From: Helicobacteraceae bacterium
GTDB taxonomy: Bacteria > Campylobacterota > Campylobacteria > Campylobacterales > SZUA-545
Direction: 5' to 3'
DNA length: 6,738 nucleotides
NCBI GenBank assembly: GCA_003250175.1
Contig: QKHD01000274.1
Location: forward strand, 1-6,738
Both the position numbers and the translations under genes were made by a program. Positions 5,421 to 6,738 of the stretch are shown here, in pieces. Below the pieces are notes generated by a model. The model saw only the letters and a program-made list of their open reading frames with translations, was not told the DNA's origin and did no database searches. Position 1 is the first letter of the stretch, and each line of letters opens with the position of its first letter.

Positions 5421-6131
5421 CTAATCGTCCGACAACAGCCCGACAAATCTTCCGATCAGCGTGTTCGCATAGGCTGTTTCCTTTACATCCGCGATCAACA
5501 CCTCCGAAGCAAAGCCCATCTGTTCTAGCTCGTTTGCCTGTTCGCGGATATAGTATTTCATTATGGTCTCGTCATATTCGGGGTGAAACTGCACCCCCCA
5601 GATGCGCGTGGTAAAGCGGACGATCTGGTGGGCATCGTGGGCGTTGTAGCCCAGTACCGTTGCCCCTTTTGGAAGGCTCAGGGCGCTTTGCATATGGGTG
5701 ACGTTGGCATCAAACGACTCCGGAGCATGGGCAAAAAGCGGGTCTGATTTTGCCTTCGGAGTGCTTATCACCCTGACCGTACCGATCTCCTTTCCCTTGG
5801 GGTTATAGTCCGACCGACCGCCCAGGGCTTTGGCCAGAAGCTGATGGCCGTAGCAAATCCCCAGGATTCCCACATTTTGCTCAGCCGCTTCGCGTACCCA
5901 CGCTTCCACAGCCAGACTCCAGGGAAGCTCATCGGTCACCATGGCATGCGATCCGGTGATGATCACCCCCGCAACCTTCTCGATGGCAGGCAGCGCTTCG
6001 CCACGGAGCACGTCGACGCTCACCATTTCCGTCTCCTTGGCACAGCGCTGTACCCAGGTGTCAAAATCTCCCAGCTCCGCCTTGGTTGCTTCAAAGGTCT
6101 CGCCCACTTTAAAAATGTAGAATTTCTTCAT
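5421..6131 (-). CDS. Class I glutamine amidotransferase, GMP-synthase-like stand-alone domain protein
   Basis: The 236-residue cytoplasmic protein is a stand-alone class I (triad) glutamine amidotransferase. The nucleophile elbow GICYGHQLLA carries Cys93, and WGVQFHPEY carries His183 and Glu185, completing the Cys-His-Glu triad. VIITGSHAMVTDELPW (57-72) is the usual oxyanion-side loop, and GKEIGTVRV (113-121) fits the GuaA-like subgroup. Such proteins are often annotated as GMP synthase domain or gamma-glutamyl-type amidotransferases; the true acceptor substrate cannot be read from the sequence. No synthetase partner domain is present, so it is not GuaA itself. The start ATG (complement of 6129-6131) has a strong GGAGG site 4 bases before it. 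The gene is convergent with the hyp operon and divergent from mnmH. Confidence 0.88.
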   Translation of the reverse strand: MKKFYIFKVGETFEATKAELGDFDTWVQRCAKETEMVSVDVLRGEALPAIEKVAGVIITGSHAMVTDELPWSLAVEAWVREAAEQNVGILGICYGHQLLAKALGGRSDYNPKGKEIGTVRVISTPKAKSDPLFAHAPESFDANVTHMQSALSLPKGATVLGYNAHDAHQIVRFTTRIWGVQFHPEYDETIMKYYIREQANELEQMGFASEVLIADVKETAYANTLIGRFVGLLSDD

Positions 6132-6135
6132 GTCC

Positions 6136-6140
6136 CCTCC
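6136..6140 (-). promoter_or_regulatory. Ribosome binding site of the amidotransferase gene
   Basis: On the - strand GGAGG is followed by GGAC and the ATG at 6131. A near-perfect Shine-Dalgarno sequence at normal distance fixes this start. Further upstream on the same strand TAGAAT (complement of 6153-6158) could be a weak -10 box, but no matching -35 box is seen. Confidence 0.6.
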
Positions 6141-6189
6141 AGATGTGCGGCTATTCTAGTCCTTTTTTTGTCTCTTGGCTGTTTAATCC

Positions 6190-6249
6190 TTGGGCAGTCG
6201 CCAAATGCTTCTATAATTAACCCAGCCCTCCACCACCTTGATATATAAT
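6190..6249 (+). promoter_or_regulatory. Candidate promoter region of mnmH in the divergent intergenic region
   Basis: Two perfect TATAAT boxes lie on the + strand, at 6212-6217 and 6244-6249. The first has a TTGGGC at 6190-6195 with a 16-base spacer, a fair -35 match. The second has no -35 match but sits in an AT-rich stretch only 27 bases before the GTG start. Either could drive mnmH. The choice is an inference; both boxes are plainly visible. Confidence 0.45.
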
Positions 6250-6266
6250 TGAATCAAATTTTTCAC

Positions 6267-6270
6267 AAGG
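6267..6270 (+). promoter_or_regulatory. Ribosome binding site supporting the GTG start of mnmH
   Basis: AAGG lies 6 bases before the GTG at 6277. The alternative ATG at 6307 has no such motif at good spacing, so the site favours the GTG. Confidence 0.45.
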
Positions 6271-6276
6271 CTCCGT

Positions 6277-6738
6277 GTGCTCCGGGACATAACCATCGAC
6301 CACCTCATGACCCACTATGATGACTACGATCTCATCATCGACGCCCGAAGCCCCCACGAGTATGCCGAGTCGCACATTCCCGGTGCCGTCAACTACTATG
6401 CGCTGGATGATGCGCAGCACAAAGAGGTGGGCACGCTGTATAAGCAGGTGGCCCCCTTTGAGGCGCGGGTTGCCGGTGCCGCCTATGTGTGCGAAAACGC
6501 CGCCGTGCATGTGCGCAGCCTCTATCCCGCCTACACGCCCCAGTCCCGTATCGCCATTCACTGTGCCCGGGGCGGGATGCGCTCGTCGTCCCTGGGGCTG
6601 ATCCTCTCCGGAGTGGGCTACCGCATCGACCGGGTCGAGGGCGACTACAAAAACTACCGCCACTATGTGCTGGACTACCTCGACAACCTGCCCAAGCTCA
6701 ACCTAATCGTCCTGCGCGGCCACACCGGCTCCGGAAAG
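6277..6738 (+). CDS. mnmH: MnmH/SelU, tRNA 2-selenouridine synthase (N-terminal part; 3' end outside window)
   Basis: MnmH replaces sulfur by selenium in (mnm5)s2U at the wobble position of certain tRNAs, via a geranylated intermediate and using selenophosphate from SelD. 154 codons are visible. The N-terminal rhodanese domain shows LIIDARSPHEYAESHIPGAVN, VGTLYKQ, the active-site loop HCARGGMRSSSLG and VEGDYKNYR. The window stops within the P-loop GHTGSGK of the second domain. With the GTG at 6277 as start the catalytic cysteine is residue 96, very near Cys97 that I recall for the E. coli enzyme. The in-frame ATG at 6307 would remove 10 residues and remains possible. An in-frame stop at 6250-6252 bars longer versions. 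The gene is divergent from the amidotransferase gene. SelD is not in the window but would be needed. Confidence 0.93.
   Translation, partial: MLRDITIDHLMTHYDDYDLIIDARSPHEYAESHIPGAVNYYALDDAQHKEVGTLYKQVAPFEARVAGAAYVCENAAVHVRSLYPAYTPQSRIAIHCARGGMRSSSLGLILSGVGYRIDRVEGDYKNYRHYVLDYLDNLPKLNLIVLRGHTGSGK

Noticed and set aside
5844..6663. Open frames opposite the amidotransferase gene (+ strand, 5844-6248) and opposite mnmH (- strand, 6217-6663).
   Set aside because: Both lie antisense to genes with clear catalytic motifs and show no domain features.

Overview
The window reads as chromosome of a chemolithotrophic or hydrogen-metabolising bacterium with roughly 55-60% GC in its core genes. The gene order hypF-hypB-hypC-hypD-hypE-hypA and the style of the HypE and HypB proteins remind me most of Campylobacterota of the higher-GC kind. 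This taxonomic guess comes from memory of families and was not tested by any search.

Positions 1-4437 hold a compact [NiFe]-hydrogenase maturation operon on the + strand. It comprises the 3' part of hypF, then hypB, hypC, hypD, hypE and hypA. hypC/hypD and hypD/hypE overlap by 4 bases, hypB/hypC are 4 bases apart and hypE/hypA 10 bases apart. HypF and HypE make the cyanide ligands from carbamoyl phosphate, HypC and HypD assemble Fe(CN)2CO, and HypA and HypB insert nickel. All six core factors are therefore present, and no hydrogenase structural gene is in view. The only sizeable gap (82 bases, hypF-hypB) is AT-rich and holds a TATAAT box and repeated or palindromic ATTCAT motifs, which could be an internal promoter or operator.

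One base after hypA a very different gene begins: a 142-residue PIN-domain protein at about 33% GC with a TTG start. It looks like an acquired gene that now sits at the tail of the operon, without a visible antitoxin.

Positions 4868-5420 contain no convincing gene. Most of this stretch (about 4881-5365) is a highly structured non-coding repeat element. Its left and right halves are diverged inverted copies of one unit of about 190 bases. Each copy has a terminal hairpin followed by a long hairpin, and two further small hairpins lie in the centre. The terminal hairpins differ at two base pairs in a compensatory way, so the fold itself seems to have been kept. This is the most interesting object in the window.

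Positions 5421-6131 (- strand) encode a stand-alone class I glutamine amidotransferase of the GMP-synthase-like type, convergent with the hyp operon. A divergent intergenic region (6132-6276) with two TATAAT boxes leads into the 5' part of mnmH/selU (tRNA 2-selenouridine synthase) on the + strand. The window cuts this gene inside its P-loop.
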